64,000 nt of DNA from Meconema thalassinum (GCA_946902985.2 OX336394.1:273579496-273643495); one strand, 5' to 3'. Counted from the first letter of the stretch, positions 1-12,034 are shown. Made by a program: numbers and translations. The notes: generated by a model not told the origin, from the sequence alone.

Positions 1-390
1 GACTTATCGGCACGCTTAGAATCATGTTGGCAACACTGGCATATAAGAACATCTAAAAATTAATCTGGAATGTTATTATCTATATGTGTGCCAATTTTGG
101 AATAGTTCCCATGCATAACTTCTGAGATATCCAACATAAAGCTCAAAATTCAGTTGCGATTTTTCAGCAGATGGTAGCACTGACATCAATTTTAAATATA
201 GCTGTGAAATAATCAGGTATAGATCTTTACTCTTACCAAATTGTGTTCGATAGCTGCAACAATTCAGGAGTTGAATTGCACACACAGACAGACAGACAGA
301 CAGAAGGACAGATAGACACACATTTTCCCGGATCAATCTCATAAGTCTAATTTATCCTCATTTTTTCGAAATGATAAAAGTAGGCTAAAA
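1..390 (+). mobile_element. HE1: 3' end of a Helentron-like non-autonomous repeat (type 2 body)
   Basis: The left window edge falls inside this copy. It carries the type 2 body motif TTAGAATCATGTTGGCAACA, then a CAGA-rich tract (about 284-320), a GATC(T)CATAAGTCTA block and the end TAGGCTAAAA. The same ordered blocks recur in HE3, HE6 and HE7. The ORF on the minus strand (76-342) is only the translated microsatellite and repeat. HE2 begins six bases downstream in the same orientation, so the two are head-to-tail neighbours. Confidence 0.75.
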
Positions 391-395
391 ATTAA

Positions 396-1894
396 AACAA
401 GTAGTTCAGTGAAGAACTATAGAGCCTATTTTCATATATCCTACTCATGTTAATTGCCTCTATCAACATACAAAATTTCAGTTTGATTGTTATGATAGAT
501 TCGTAGATATTGAGAGCCGTCTAAATATTTAAGATGGTCGCCAGGTTGCATTTTTATTTATCTACTATTACATGAAGATTATTGTGTACGTGTGGTATTC
601 AAACTTCAATCGCATGATTAGGACACAAGAAGTAAAAACGAGATTTTAAAATTTCGCACAGCTGCCATCTTGTGGTTATGAAAACAATTGAAATAAATTA
701 GGTGCCAGTGGATTAATATTTTTATAAGCATTTAACGTGCAAAGTTTCACTGCATTCGGATGGTTAAATCGCGAGAAACGTCCATTTAAATGTTTGTAAT
801 TCGCGTCGCCGCCATGTTGGATTTGTGCTCACCAGGTGAACTTATGTTCATAGCCTCTATGAACATAATAAATATCAGTTTGGTTGCTGTAAAAGATTCG
901 TAGATATTGAGAAACGTCAAAGTATTTCGGATGCTTGCCATTTTGTATTGTTATATGTATATGCCATAGAGTTATGTACCATTAAAGGAAAATTATTGCG
1001 TAGCTTCATTATTCAAACTTTTACTTCGATCGCATGATTACGACACACAAGAAATAAAATCTTAGATTTGAAATTTCGCACAGCCTCCATCTTGAGGTTA
1101 TGTAAAAACTTGAACTAAATTAGATGCCAGTGCATTACAAAATGTATAATCATTTTCTGTACCACATTTCACTGCGTTCAGATGGTTAAATCACGAGAAA
1201 AGTCTATTAAAATGTTTCAATTTCGCTTGGCCGCCATGTTCGTTTTGTACTTTACAGGTGTTTGAAAGTTACATAGTAAAACTTTTAGCAGCGCCCTTTA
1301 TCACGATACAAAATTTCACAGTGATATCTGATATCTGTAATAGTTTCGGATATATAGAATGCCAGTGAAATATTTCGCTCAGCTGCCATCTTGAGGTTAT
1401 GTAAACAATTGAACTAAATTAGACGCCAGTGCATTACAATGTGTATAAACATTTGCTGTACCAAGTTTCATTATGTTTGGATGGTTAAATCGCGAGAAAA
1501 GTCTATTTAAAAGTCTCAACTTCGCTTGGCAGCCATGTTGGTTTTGTAGTTACCAGGTTTTTGATAGTCTAAAAGGTGAACTTCTAGTAGTACTCTTTAT
1601 TACCGTACAAAATTTCAGGGTGATATCTGTAATAGTTTCGGAGATACTGAATGCTGGTGAAATATTTCGCATAGCTGCCATGTTGGGTTGGAGAAACACA
1701 ATAAAATTTGAAGGGCACGGTCGGGGTCGGCTAGAATGGTGCTATGATCTTACCGAGTGTCATTGAAATCGCTCCAGCCGTTTAGAAGTTATTAGGGGGG
1801 TATACACACGAATCTCATACACACGCACACACAGACACACGGACAAAAGGTGATCTCATAAGCCTATATTTTCATAAAATGAAAATAGTCTAAG
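396..1894 (+). mobile_element. HE2: Helentron-like non-autonomous repeat (type 1 body)
   Basis: It begins with AACAAGTAGTTC and a small AGTTC/GAACT hairpin, followed by the subterminal repeat AGAGCCTATTTTCAT. The body is made of diverged ~0.3-kb units, each carrying a GCCGCCATGTTGG-like motif, a GATGCCAGTGCATTACAA motif and an AAATCGCGAGAAAAGTCTAT motif. A CACA-rich tract lies near 1805-1850, then GATCTCATAAGCCTA and an ATGAAAATAG end that mirrors the 5' subterminal repeat. HE4 and HE5 have the same body. I see no coding sequence: the ORF at 1473-1766 lies inside the repeat units. Confidence 0.75.
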
Positions 1895-2165
1895 AACAAC
1901 ACTTCACCGTGTAATTTAGCTTGCCCAATTGAATCAAGATTGCTTTGAAGCCATTTTTCAGTGTTGCCTAAATAATCGAAATGTCATGCTTTTTAGTCGG
2001 TCAATGCGATAGTACCCAGTTGTGGGCAACTAAATAAGTGTAACTATTTCACCCATATCTTTAAACATAGTCTTAACAGCCTAAGTGTGACGCTTCTAAT
2101 GACGATCGCTTGACGATTGAAACTGGTAATCCGAGTGTATCTAGGCCTATTAATCCCGTGTAGAG

Positions 2166-2693
2166 GCGGCTTCGGTGGCGTAGTTGGTAGCATGCTGAGC
2201 TTCCATGCCCAAGATCGTGGGTTCAAATCAGGCCGAAGTCGTCGGATTTTTTAAGAGCGTTAAAAATCCCTCAGTATGCCTTCCTTCGGAGGGGAAGTAA
2301 AACCGGCGGTCCCATGTCATAGATTTATGGCATGTTAAAGGACCTTCCACTAAATACATCTGTGTGAAGCTAAATTGTTAGGTTAAGAATGTAAACAACG
2401 CTCTAAGGTTTCTACGTTCGTTGCCAAGAGCCGACTGTGTTGGCGTCTGGTAGATAAGTTATGAACTAGTAGTCGTTGACGGTGGCGTTTGGTAGGAAAA
2501 GTAGGAACTATTTGAAAAATTCAAAAGTCTGCAGTCCTTACTTGAATTTAAAAAAAACAACAAAAAAAAACAGATGACACACTATAATACAGTCATCACA
2601 ATTAACACCGGTTATCAGACAGATTCTTCACACACCCAAAGTACACGGGGCTACATGACCGCGTTGTCGCAGCCCCTTAACTTAAGAATCAAT
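2166..2693 (+). mobile_element. SINE-A copy 1 (tRNA-headed SINE)
   Basis: The head GCGGCTTCGGTGGCGTAGTT contains an A-box-like segment, and GGGTTCAAATC further on is a B box, so the head is tRNA-derived. The body (TCCCTCAGTATGCCTTCCTT) and the tail (CCGCGTTGTCGCAGCCCC, near 2680) match copies at 8452, 19824, 43187 and 46437. Full length is about 525 bp. No clear target-site duplication is visible here. Confidence 0.85.
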
Positions 2694-2933
2694 ACAGTGA
2701 CACTCGCAGACAGCCTCTGCCCTCCATAAACTAAATACAAGAAAACCCACCAGAAAACTTTGTAAGTGTGGTAATTATTACTGAAAAGATATTAATGTAT
2801 TAAGCACCGTTAAACAAAACAGTTAACAAGTAGTTCCGTGACGAACGTAAGAGCCTACTTTTCTTAAAATTTAAGATTCATGCCAATCTGTATGGACCTA
2901 TCTAGAATAATGATGAAATCAAGCTGGTAATAC

Positions 2934-3664
2934 CCCCCAGGGGCCCATGGCCAGTGGGACGTGGGTCGGTAACCACGGGACCCCAGCTGAGTTCGGCATT
3001 GTTTCCACTTACTTGTGCCGGACTCCTCTCTGTTATCTTTCCTATCGACCACCCTTGGTCAACTCTTGTTCTTTTCCGACCCCGATAGTATTAGGGTATC
3101 CGAGGCCTCGGGAGTCTATTACTTTCCCGTCATAATTGGCCCTTGTCTCATCTTTTCTGATCCCTCATTCTTCGAGGGGTCAGACCTCTTCTGTTCTCTT
3201 CCTATCTCCTGCCTTCTGCTCAGGGCCCTTAAGGAGGCAGGGTGTGTGTATCCCCACCACTTCTGGTTCACCCTGGATAATGCTACATCCTCAAGGGCTC
3301 ACGGCCGGAGAGTTCGGGAGATGGCAACCCCGAGGGATACCTGAGCTGGGTCCCGTATTTTCCCCTTTTTCCAGTGCCTCTGGGGCAGACCCTCTCCTCT
3401 TTCTCTTTCCTATCTCCCTCTCTGGTTCTCCTTCCTTCCCAGTTCATCAATCCTCATTCTTCGAGGGTTGAGGGCATCTCTTTTCCTCCAGTCCATTGTT
3501 TGCCTTATTCCTTATTTGTTACCCATTTCTTCTTCTAGTTTGTAAGACAGTAGTTAGTATTAGTTATCGTTTTCATTACATTTTGATCTCATCTTTCACT
3601 ATCACCCAAACCATTAGGGGCCGATAACCTAGATGTTAGGCCCCTTAAAACAACAATTATCATC
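2934..3664 (+). mobile_element. SINE-E copy 1: ~730-bp non-coding retroposon with 16-bp TSD
   Basis: A 16-bp direct duplication, ATCAAGCTGGTAATAC, flanks it at 2918-2933 and 3665-3680. The body opens at CCCCCAGGGGCC and closes with GGGGCCGATAACCTAGATGT, TTAGGCCCCTTAAAACAACA and an ATC-rich 3' tail. A second full copy lies at 20469-21206, and 3' stubs lie at 42179 and 51494. ORFs at 2947-3471 are pyrimidine-rich open frames with no recognisable domain, which I do not call as genes. Variable 5' truncation and TSDs point to LINE-driven mobilisation. Confidence 0.85.
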
Positions 3665-3900
3665 ATCAAGCTGGTAATACTAACACTGCTAAGTACTGCA
3701 GTTTGAAATACACATGATATAGTGTAGCCTAATAGAGTAACTTACTGCAGATGGCAGCCCTGCTGACTCTGAATAAATTCTTAGTTCCATATCTTAAGCT
3801 ATACAACGCACATACAAAATTCGGTTGAAGTCTAATGGATAGTATGAACGTTACATGCTGTTTGATATTGGATTTACCAGTGCGCGTAAAATCATTTTGG

Positions 3901-4209
3901 AAAACTCAGCAATTCTTCTAGGTTTGTGCCGTGTCTTGTGTGGGGTTTCGCCTAGGACACCAAGCTGGCTCATCGGCGGGCTCTTGGTGTCCCCGCCCAG
4001 ACCCCCACAGGAGAAACAAACTGCGCGCTACCTCCCTTTATATAGAGCCAATATTGAGTGCACTCTATATAAAGTGAGCTAGCGCGCAGTTCGTTACTCC
4101 TGTGGGGGTCCGGGCGGGGACACCAAGAGCCCGCCGATGAGCCAGCTTGGTGTCCTAGGCGAAACCCCACACAAGACACGGCACAAACCTAGAAGAATTG
4201 CTGAGTTTT
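3901..4209. repeat. 309-bp near-perfect palindrome (MITE-like or long-hairpin element)
   Basis: Bases 3901-4047 and 4063-4209 are inverted repeats of 147 bp around a 15-base centre (midpoint 4055). I see only a handful of mismatches and no net indel. The outer ends are AAAACTCAGC and GCTGAGTTTT. It is much more GC-rich than the AT-rich HE3 body around it. The ORFs at 3855-4082 and 3970-4179 read the two arms in mirror image and are not genes. No duplication of the flanks is evident, so the superfamily is unresolved. Confidence 0.9.
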
Positions 4210-5041
4210 AATTCACCGGCCGTGAAAGCCAATATACCATCTTTCTTGTTGGAAACATTTTCATGTATGTGATGCTGAGAATTAATCTGAAATATTACGA
4301 TCTACAGTGCTAATTTTGGATTAAAAAAACCATTTGTTAGAAGTTACATTTATTTTCTGTTTCGGTTTGCCCACTTTTCAGGTCTTTTATTATAATGTAT
4401 ATAGGCCTATGTGTCATACATTTCATAGTTCATTACTCGTATTTTGTTAACCTTCTAATTTTTCTTCTTTCACCTCATTATGATTGTTAAGCTTTGTATA
4501 TTAGCAGCCTTGTAAGTCTAGGAAGCATAAGAAATGAGAAATAATTAAAAATTCAAACTATAAGAAAGCTTAGAATTATGTTGGCAGTACTATGTATATT
4601 AGTTACTCCAAATTAATCTAGAATGTCAGGTACTATAAGTGTGCAAAGTTTAGAGCTGATGGCTTACATACTTTCAGATAATATTGGTATTAGGATAAAG
4701 AAATAGAATGAGCATTTATTAACAGTTGGCAGCCCTGCTGGCTCTCAAGTATAGGCTAAGGATAGTCATATCCAAGTCAAATCAATGTGATAGTATAGAA
4801 GTTAGATGCACTTAAAAACTGGACCAATCAGCAGGCTTAGAATCGTATTGGCAGCACTGATGTATATACGTTACACCAAACTAAGGTAGAATGTCAATTA
4901 CTATACGCGTGCAACGTTTAGAGCTGTTATTTGCACACTTTCTGATATATTGATATTACGGTTAAAACATAAAGAGTGCATTTATTAACAGTAGGTAGCC
5001 CTGGTGGCTATATGCTCGGTCATATCTGTTGTAGTACACAT

Positions 5042-5297
5042 CTCTCTCTTAAGTTAACAACCCTGGGGCTGGTTTGCAGCAACTCGCCAATCTTCTCTAT
5101 TCTCCGCCATCCTCTTCAATTCACGATATGATTCTGTGTTCGTGACTGTCATTAACTGTGTGATGTATGCAAGTGGTGGTCTTCCTCTAGTGTTTTCCCT
5201 TCTAACATCCCTTCGATGACTCTTGCTGGCAGGCCATTATGTCTGAGAATATGTCCCAACATATTTGCTCTTCTTGTTTTCAGGCTCTTCATAAAGC
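5042..5297 (-). pseudogene. 5'-truncated LINE stub: reverse-transcriptase C-terminus
   Basis: On the minus strand it reads a LINE C-terminal tail of the kind RRANMLGHILRHNGL...ARVIEGMLEGK. A frameshift then gives RGRPPLAYITQL and a short end with ENREDWRVAANQ. A 12-bp target-site duplication, TGTAGTACACAT, flanks it at 5030-5041 and 5298-5309. HE6 shows the uninterrupted site. It is a dead-on-arrival insertion: only the last ~80 codons were copied. The LINE clade cannot be set from this much sequence. Confidence 0.8.
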
Positions 5298-5866
5298 TGT
5301 AGTACACATAGGCTAGTACATACAAAATTTGGTTGAATTTCAATCGATAGTATAGAAGTTACATGCATTTAGAAATTGGATCTATTGGCAGGCTTAGAAT
5401 CATGTTGGCAACACTGGTAAGTATGGACTTCTGAAAATTAATCTGGAATGTTATTATCTATATGTGTGCCAATTTTGGAATAGGTCGCATGCATAAGATC
5501 TGAGATATCTGACATAGTGCTCAAATTTCAATAGCGATTTTTCAGCAGTTGGTAGCACTGACGTAGGTTTCAAATATGGCCGTGAAATATTCAGGTATAG
5601 ATATATACTCTTACCAAATTTGGTTTAGATAGCTGCAACCATTTAAAAGTTGGTAGGGGGGGGGGGGACACACATAGACAGACAGACAGAAGGACAGTCG
5701 GACAGACAGACATTTCCCGGATAGATCTCATAAGTCTACTCTTTCCCCATTTTTGCAAAATGAGAAAAATAGGCTAAAATGATACAGTCAGTCCGAGAGA
5801 CTAGACTTTATATCATTTCAAATGAAGCATGCTACAAATGCTACACATGTTAGAAAGGCTCAGGAG

Positions 5867-6089
5867 GGCTTCTCGCTTCGCTCGAAGCCCCAGGACACTT
5901 TGCTCTCTGCTGCATAACGTCACGCACTCGCTGTCTCCGTATCGCATAACGCCAGACCCCAGGAGTAAACTCAGACTCAACAGACTCCATTACCCTTTAA
6001 CTTAGGCTTCCCGCGCGGAGGCTGCATGACGCCACGCACTCGCCGTCTCCGTTCGCATAACGCCAGACCCCAGGAGTAAACTCAGACTC
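5867..6089. repeat. Hairpin plus tandem duplication of a ~67-bp GC-rich unit
   Basis: A short inverted repeat (5867-5889, GGCTTC...GAAGCC) is followed by two copies (5911-5978 and 6023-6089) of a unit reading TGCATAACGTCACGCACTCG ... CCCCAGGAGTAAACTCAGAC. A third, looser echo follows near 6130-6170 (CATAACGCATAAC). I recognise no coding sequence. The stretch 5780-6342 otherwise holds nothing I can name. Confidence 0.65.
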
Positions 6090-6342
6090 GGTGCATATGC
6101 ACTGAACAACATGATGACGTCATACACGCCGTAACCATAACGCATAACTGTAGACCAAAGCATAACGATGAAGTCGACAAGATCATTTGAAAAGATTAAA
6201 TGTCGATCCCATCAACAAACACAGTCTTCCTCTCCCAAACTAATCTATGAAGGTATAGCTACTATTGCTGTGATATACCTGAGGAGTAAGCCCTAAAACT
6301 ACAGTAGAATTGTAAACTAATATGTGGAAATGAGCTACAAGT

Positions 6343-7440
6343 ACCTTCGTTGACTTCAAGAAGGCATATGACACCAATGGCCGTCAGTCATTGTTCAACA
6401 TCCTACACGAGCAAGGTTTGGATTGATCAAACAGACACAACATCAAAAGTGAAATTCATGCGGGAAATCTCGGAACCATTTCAGATCAATATACTGTAGT
6501 TGAACACCAAGGTGACGGGCTCTCTCCGCTCCTCTTCAACCTAGTGCTGGACAAAGTCAGCAAGGAATGGGAGAAAGAGCTGAGATTACAAGGTTACAGA
6601 GCGACTAGGATGGAGGTTGGCTTTCTAGCCTTCGCAGATGATCTGGCACTACTCTCAGACAACGAAACCACATCAATCAGACAGATAGAAGTACTCCAAG
6701 TGTGCACCGAAATGTAGGGCTAAAGATCTCGTTCCAAAAGACAGGGGTTTTCTGTACTAAATTCGACATACAGAATTTAAGCACGAAATATGGCAAGATC
6801 AATAGAGTCGCCTGCCTTAAATATCCAGGTGATGGGCTTGAACCGACGGGAAAAGAGAAAACGGTACAGTTACTAGGTCAATGAAAATGAAGAGAGAGAC
6901 AGAGACTGTCTACAATAAAAAATGTCTGTCCACATTCACCAAACTTCGTCATTACAACACGGTTATTAAACCTGAGGTGCTTTATGCCAGTGAGACATTG
7001 ACGTTGCACACTAAGGGCAACTTAGAAAAAAAACTCGCTGAGGAAAGAAAATAATAAGGAAAATTAGTGGACCAAAGCAAACAGACGAAGGATACAGGCT
7101 TCACTACAGAGACACTACAGAGAAATTGTCCAACCTCAAAGCAGACATCAGAAAAAGGCGATTCAAATCTTACGGCCACATCAGCAGACTCCCACAAACC
7201 AGACTCACCAACGAAATTATTAGATACATACAGCGGCTCAAGACTACTGAGCCCTGAATGACGCAAGTCAACATTGATCTGGAGAAAGCACAGGTCGACC
7301 CAGAAGACGTCACTGACAAAAGCGTCTTTCGACACAAGGTATAGAAATGGGAAGTGATGCAGAGAAAGCAGCACCTACAGCCCAAAGACCAAAGTGGACC
7401 GAAAAAGGGAAAAGGGCTTTTAGTGCACGAATGAAATAGT
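6343..7440 (+). pseudogene. Decayed LINE reverse transcriptase (RT palm to C-terminus)
   Basis: Conceptual translation in shifting frames gives recognisable RT blocks in order. These are TFVDFKKAYD (about 6343), GDGLSPLLFNLVLD (about 6510-6555) and FLAFADDLALL (about 6625-6660, with the catalytic ADD). The thumb region and the C-terminal KRRFKSYGHISRLPQTRLTN (about 7155-7210) follow, then a basic end SARMK. Multiple stops and frameshifts make it non-functional. The (S)xRMK-type C-terminus is shared with the remnants at 53699, 54720 and 58081, so all four probably belong to one LINE lineage. The 5' part of the element is missing. Confidence 0.8.
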
Positions 7441-7819
7441 AATGGAAAAACAGGAAGAACAAGTAGTCATGATTGCTTCACGTGGTCTGATAGGCATATA
7501 ACGTGTAGACTAAATAAATAATAAATTTAACCAGTAACCCGCCCCGGCTTCGCCCGGTATTTTTATCGCTTTACCCATCGTAAGCTTAAAAGGCGTATGT
7601 TTTTCGAATTCAATGCACTACGACCTATATCCGTTTTCCGTCTGGCATGATGGGTTAAAATCACTGACTGGACTATTAGGTAGATTTCATTAGAAAGCTA
7701 ACTATTGCAATGGGTACCATGTTTCGACTTCCGGAAAATTTCGACATATCTTCGCGTTTCACATCCCCTAGACCCCAAAACCACCGTCAGTTCAAAAGTT
7801 TATATATAATTTATGTATG

Positions 7820-7863
<44 letters not shown>

Positions 7864-8451
7864 TTTCATGTGTATACGATAACTGCCGTAATTTTGCACC
7901 AATCACTTTGCATTTTTTACCGAATATGTATACCTATAAAATCTCGGTCGAGTTCGTTACTGGGCTAAATCGGTCGAAGGGGGTGAAAATGGGGGGCTTT
8001 TTTCGAAAAAGTGAAATATTGCTATAACTCTCTTAATATGTGAAATATCGAATCCGTTCAAAGTTCATACTATGTGTCGGATGAAGCCCGAAAATTTATG
8101 TTTGAAGAGTTTTTTATAGCACCAACCATTGACCAAAGGGGTGGGAATAAGTGTTTTTTTCGGGAAACATTAATCATATCTCTCTTAATAGGCACAATAT
8201 CAAAACCCTACAAAATGGAAAATATTCCCCTAATAATTACCTAAAACCTTTGTCTGAAAGAATTTTTGATATGACCCACCATTACGCCAAGGGATGAGAA
8301 AAATGATTTCGGAATTATAAGAAAATGCCAAGAGCTATCAGAGGTTGCCATGGCAACACTACTAAATTGATGAGGAATGAGCCATCAGACGTTGCCATGA
8401 CAACGCACTTGCACGAGATCAGATTCAGATTTTTATCTGACTAAGTGTGAA
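7441..8451. other. Non-coding stretch with a Helitron-terminus-like motif and an AT microsatellite
   Basis: CCCGCCCCGGCTTCGCCCGG (about 7544-7563) is a GC hairpin of the kind found at Helitron 3' ends read in reverse. The expected CTAG is CCAG here, so this may be a decayed end. An (AT)n tract runs about 7824-7860. CATCGTAAGCTTAAAAGGCG (about 7577) recurs in altered form near 11030, so part of this is an interspersed repeat. The ORF at 7710-8027 translates the AT tract and is rejected. Confidence 0.4.
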
Positions 8452-8839
8452 GCGGCTTCGGTGACGTAACTGGTAGCATGCTGAATTTCTATGACCAAGG
8501 TCGCGGGTTCAAAGCCGGCCGAAGTCGTCGGATTTTCTAAGAGCGCTAAAAATCCCTCAGTATGCTTTCCTTTGGAGGGGAAGTTCCAACGTTCGTTGCG
8601 AGTTGCTGGTTGCGGTGGCATCTAGTAGCCAAGTTCACAGCTAGGTGTCGTTGACGGTAGTATCTGGTAGCAACATTAGGAACTACTGCTTGAAATTGAC
8701 CGTCTGCAGTCCTTACCTGAATTACAGACTAATACAGCCATCACAATTCACACCGTTTATCAGACAGATTCTACACTCACCCAAAGTACACGGGGTTACA
8801 TGACCGCGTTGTCGCAGCCCCTAAACTGAGGAACCAACC
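8452..8839 (+). mobile_element. SINE-A copy 2, internally deleted
   Basis: It has the SINE-A tRNA-like head (GCGGCTTCGGTGACGTAACT, B box GGGTTCAAAGC) and the SINE-A tail ending GTTGTCGCAGCCCCTAAACT. About 130 bp of the consensus is missing between GGAGGGGAAG and TTCCAACGTTCG, compared with the copy at 43187. Confidence 0.85.
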
Positions 8840-8947
8840 AAAATCTCTGCGGGAGGTAAAATTTTGAGTGAAGGCGTAACATACCGTTTGATAGTTACAC
8901 ATCAGTGTCGAAACCTTGCTTAAGGAGGACCGTGTGACCACAAGTAT
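8840..8947. repeat. Conserved ~108-bp segment upstream of HE4, shared with HE6
   Basis: Starting right after the SINE-A 3' end, this segment contains TACCGTTTGATAGTTACACA, CATCAGTGTCGAAACCTTGC and GTGACCACAAGTATAACAAG. It recurs almost unchanged at about 22274-22377, also between a SINE-A 3' end and an HE element. It is therefore part of a larger duplicated unit, not random flank. Confidence 0.8.
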
Positions 8948-10464
8948 AACAAGTAGTTCCGTGAAGAACTATACAGCCTATTTTCATATATCCAGCTCAT
9001 GTTAATTGCCTCTATCAACATACAAAATGTCAGTTTAATTGCTGTAACAGATTCGTAGATATTGAGAACCGTCTAAATATTTCAGATTGTCGCCAGGTTG
9101 GATTTTTATTTTTGTACTATTACATTAATATTATTGTGTACGTGTGGTATTCAAACTTCAATCGCATGATTAGACCACAAGAAGTAAAAACGAGATTTTA
9201 AAATTACGCACAGCAGCCATCTTGTGATTATGCAAACAATTGAAATGAATTAGATGCCAGTGGATCAACATTTATATAAGCATTTAACGTGCAACGTTTC
9301 ACGGCACTCGGATAGTTAATTCGCAAGAAACGTCCATTTAAATATTTATACTTTGCGTTGCCGCCATGTTGGATGTGTGCTCACCAGGTTACTGAAGTCC
9401 TATAGGTGAACATATGTTCATAGTCTCTATGAACATAAAAAAATTCAGTTTGGTTGCTGTAAAAGATTCATAGATATTGAGAACCGTCAAAATATTTCGG
9501 ATGGTCGCCATGTTGGATTGTTAAATGTATAGGACATAGAGTTATGTACCATTCAAGGACAATTATTGCCTAGGTTCATTATTCAAACTTTCACTTCGAT
9601 CGCATGATTACGACACAAGAAATAATAACTTAATTTTAAAAGTTCGCACAACCGCCATCTTGAGGTTATGTAAACAATTGAATTAAATTAGATGGCAGTG
9701 CATTACAATCTACAAAATCATTTACTGTAGCACATTTCACTGCGCTCAGAGAGTTAAATCACGAGAAAAGTCTATTAAAATATTTCAAATTCGCTTGGTC
9801 GCCATGTTCGTTTTGTACTTTACAGGTTTATGAAATATACATAGGTAAACTTGTATCAGTACCCTTTATCACCGTACAAAATTGCAGGGTGATATCTGTA
9901 ATAGTTTCGGAGATATAGAATGTCAGTGAAATATTTCGCACAGCCGCCATTTTGAGGTTACGTAAACAATTGAACTAAATTAGACTCCAGTGCATTACAA
10001 TGTATATAAACATTGGCTGTACCAAGTTTCATTACGTTTGGATATTTAAATCGCGAGAAAAGTCTATTTAAAAGTCTCAAAATCGCTTGACCGCCATGTT
10101 GGTTTTATAGTCACCAGGTTTTTGAAAGTCTCATAGGTGAACTTCTAGTAGTGCCCTTTATCACCGTACACAATTTCATGGCGATATCGGTAATAGTTTA
10201 GGAGATATTGAATGCTAGTGAAATATTTCGCACAGCCGCCATGTTGGATTGGTGATACGTAACAAAATTTGAAGGGCACGATCGAGGTCACCGGGAATAG
10301 TGCTATGAACTTATCGAGTTTCATTGAAATCGCTCCAGCCGTTTAGATTTTATTAGGGACACACACACACACACACCTCACACACACACACACACACGCA
10401 CACACACACGGACAAAAGGTGATCTCATATGCCTATTTTTTCAAAATTGAAAATAGGCTAAAAA
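8948..10464 (+). mobile_element. HE4: Helentron-like non-autonomous repeat (type 1 body)
   Basis: The 5' end is AACAAGTAGTTCCGTGAAGA, followed by the CAGCCTATTTTCAT subterminal repeat. The body has diverged ~0.3-kb units with GCCGCCATGTTGG-type motifs. A (CA)n tract follows at about 10361-10410, then GATCTCATATGCCTA and GAAAATAGGCTAAAA. It is collinear with HE2, and HE5 is a shorter relative. No coding potential is seen. Confidence 0.78.
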
Positions 10465-10696
10465 TGGACCCCAAATGACAAGAAGGTTACCGTCCCCATA
10501 AGACAATAAAATGTTTAAATTATGCATAAAATGACGAAAAACAAAGTTAATTAAGCTCCAATTATAAAAAACTTTCTCGCAATCAATGAGGTCTGATCCT
10601 TCTACGAAAACCTGCATATTCTGCCTATTTTCGCCTATCCCCAAGTATGCCCGGGGTAATCTACCTCCGCCTTCCGGCGTGCCGAGAGGACTTTTA
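10465..10696. repeat. ~230-bp segment downstream of HE4, shared with the HE6/HE7 spacer
   Basis: ATGGACCCCAAATGAC, GTTAATTAAGCTCCAATT, TGAGGTCTGATCCTTC and CTTCCGGCGTGCCGAGAGGA occur here in order. The same order and spacing is found at 23753-23965. In both places the segment starts exactly where an HE 3' end stops. The small ORF at 10441-10644 is an artefact of this repeat, and a matching frame appears at 23708-23890. Confidence 0.82.
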
Positions 10697-12034
10697 ATTA
10701 TATTATAATGGAGATGAATGTGAAACGAATTCTTGTCAGACGTGATTTAAGAATGGCGAGGTGCATGAAACAATAAACCCCCTTCCGTCCAATCTTAACT
10801 TGCTGTGTAGGGCCTATCCTGCGGAACGAAGGCTTAAATTGGGGTGATGGGCTCGCTCACTAGCTCGTAAACGCTAGTCTACTAATTGAATGGAGATTGT
10901 TGGAAGAAATGAAAACGTAAAACACGTATACTGGGCGATGTAGTGAAGATAGAGATATACTGTCCAGGACTTTATTGTAGAACTTTTCATGCAGATCAAT
11001 TCTTATATAGATATTTTAACGGTTTACTCAGCGTATGCTTAAAAGGCGCACGGACGGTAGGTTTTGTTTATTTCGACTCGATGTCCTGAAATCGTTACTG
11101 CTCGGCTTCCTTTGGTGATAAACAAATTACTTTCTACAAAAGTCGTCCTCAAGATATCCTTTACTGAATGGTGAAAACCGCATCAAAATCCTTCCAGTGG
11201 TTCTCGAGATTATCCATTTCATTCAAGAATCGGGGACTTTGTTTTGTACTAAGTACAGATGTTCTCTCTGTAATGTTTTGGATACTATTCACTGGCTGTA
11301 TTTACATCGAACTGTGTCATGTCAGAAAATTTCCTGGTAGTTTTGTCATTAAATTAAGTGAAGTTGTCCACTCTAAGCCGCATGTTTAGCATCTGTTGAT
11401 GAATGCAGTACAAAAATAAATTTGCATTTGTCTATTGGCACAGATTAGAATGAAATATGGCTTTCTACCGATGGCTCAGTCTCATTCATGGCTGTGATTA
11501 TATGGAAGCTATTGAGGTATGAGTGATGTTCTTCAGGGCCTGTGTGTACAACTCTGACAGGACCTACTCATAGATGCTATATGTGCTATTTTTCTGACTC
11601 AGTGAGGAAAGCAATGACAAACTAGCCCACTCTTCATCTTGCCTAGCACGACTCAATATAGTGCTGCTTTGAGGTTTTGTGGGTAGGCTATCTACCGACC
11701 TAACCTATGGCGATACTTTTTGAGGATCCAACCAGCCTCTGAGCTGACTACCTAACAGACAGTGCACAGTAAATCCTTTCACCGCCTCGGGCACCTTAGC
11801 AAATGCGTGCCCTGGGGCTACAGCCCCACTTGCCCCTCCCTCTCATCAGAATAGCCTGTATCAACCTTTCAAGATACGAGTGCTGGTAGCCGAGGTGGAA
11901 ACTATTCTTTGTTTACTTGAGTCATGCTGTCAGCTTGGTTGGTTGACAGGTACAGTCATGCGGGAAGGATATAACTCACTCCAGTAGCCTTTCATCGTTT
12001 TACTGTCCGTGGTGACATGAGATCCTATTAAGCT
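10697..12034. other. Unassigned non-coding stretch
   Basis: I recognise no gene here. About 11020-11070 has a diverged copy of the GCTTAAAAGGCG motif seen near 7585. About 11580-11700 (GTGAGGAAAGCAATGACAAA, CTAGCACGACTCAATATAG) looks like the body of an old SINE without a recognisable head. The ORF at 11168-11389 shows no domain. Confidence 0.3.

Larger units (their letters stand above)
2825..5779 (+). mobile_element. HE3: Helentron-like non-autonomous repeat (type 2 body) with three nested insertions
   Basis: It starts with AACAAGTAGTTCCGTGACGA and AGAGCCTACTTTTC and ends with a stem-loop and TAGGCTAAAA. Between the ends lie repeated type 2 units: CAGGCTTAGAATCATGTTGG, a GTCAAGTACTATACGTGTGC-like segment and TTTATTAACAGTTGGCAGCC. 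It is inflated by SINE-E copy 1 (2934-3664), a 309-bp palindrome (3901-4209) and a LINE stub (5042-5297). HE6 and HE7 are uninterrupted at these sites and act as empty-site references. A G-run, CAGA repeats and GATCTCATAAGTCTA precede the 3' end. Confidence 0.75.

Noticed and set aside
2947..3471. Three overlapping 60-110-residue ORFs with Ser/Pro-rich products
   Set aside because: They lie wholly within SINE-E copy 1, and the second copy at 20469 does not preserve the same frames.
3855..4179. Overlapping ORFs on both strands at the palindrome
   Set aside because: They are mirror readings of the two palindrome arms and share no known domain.
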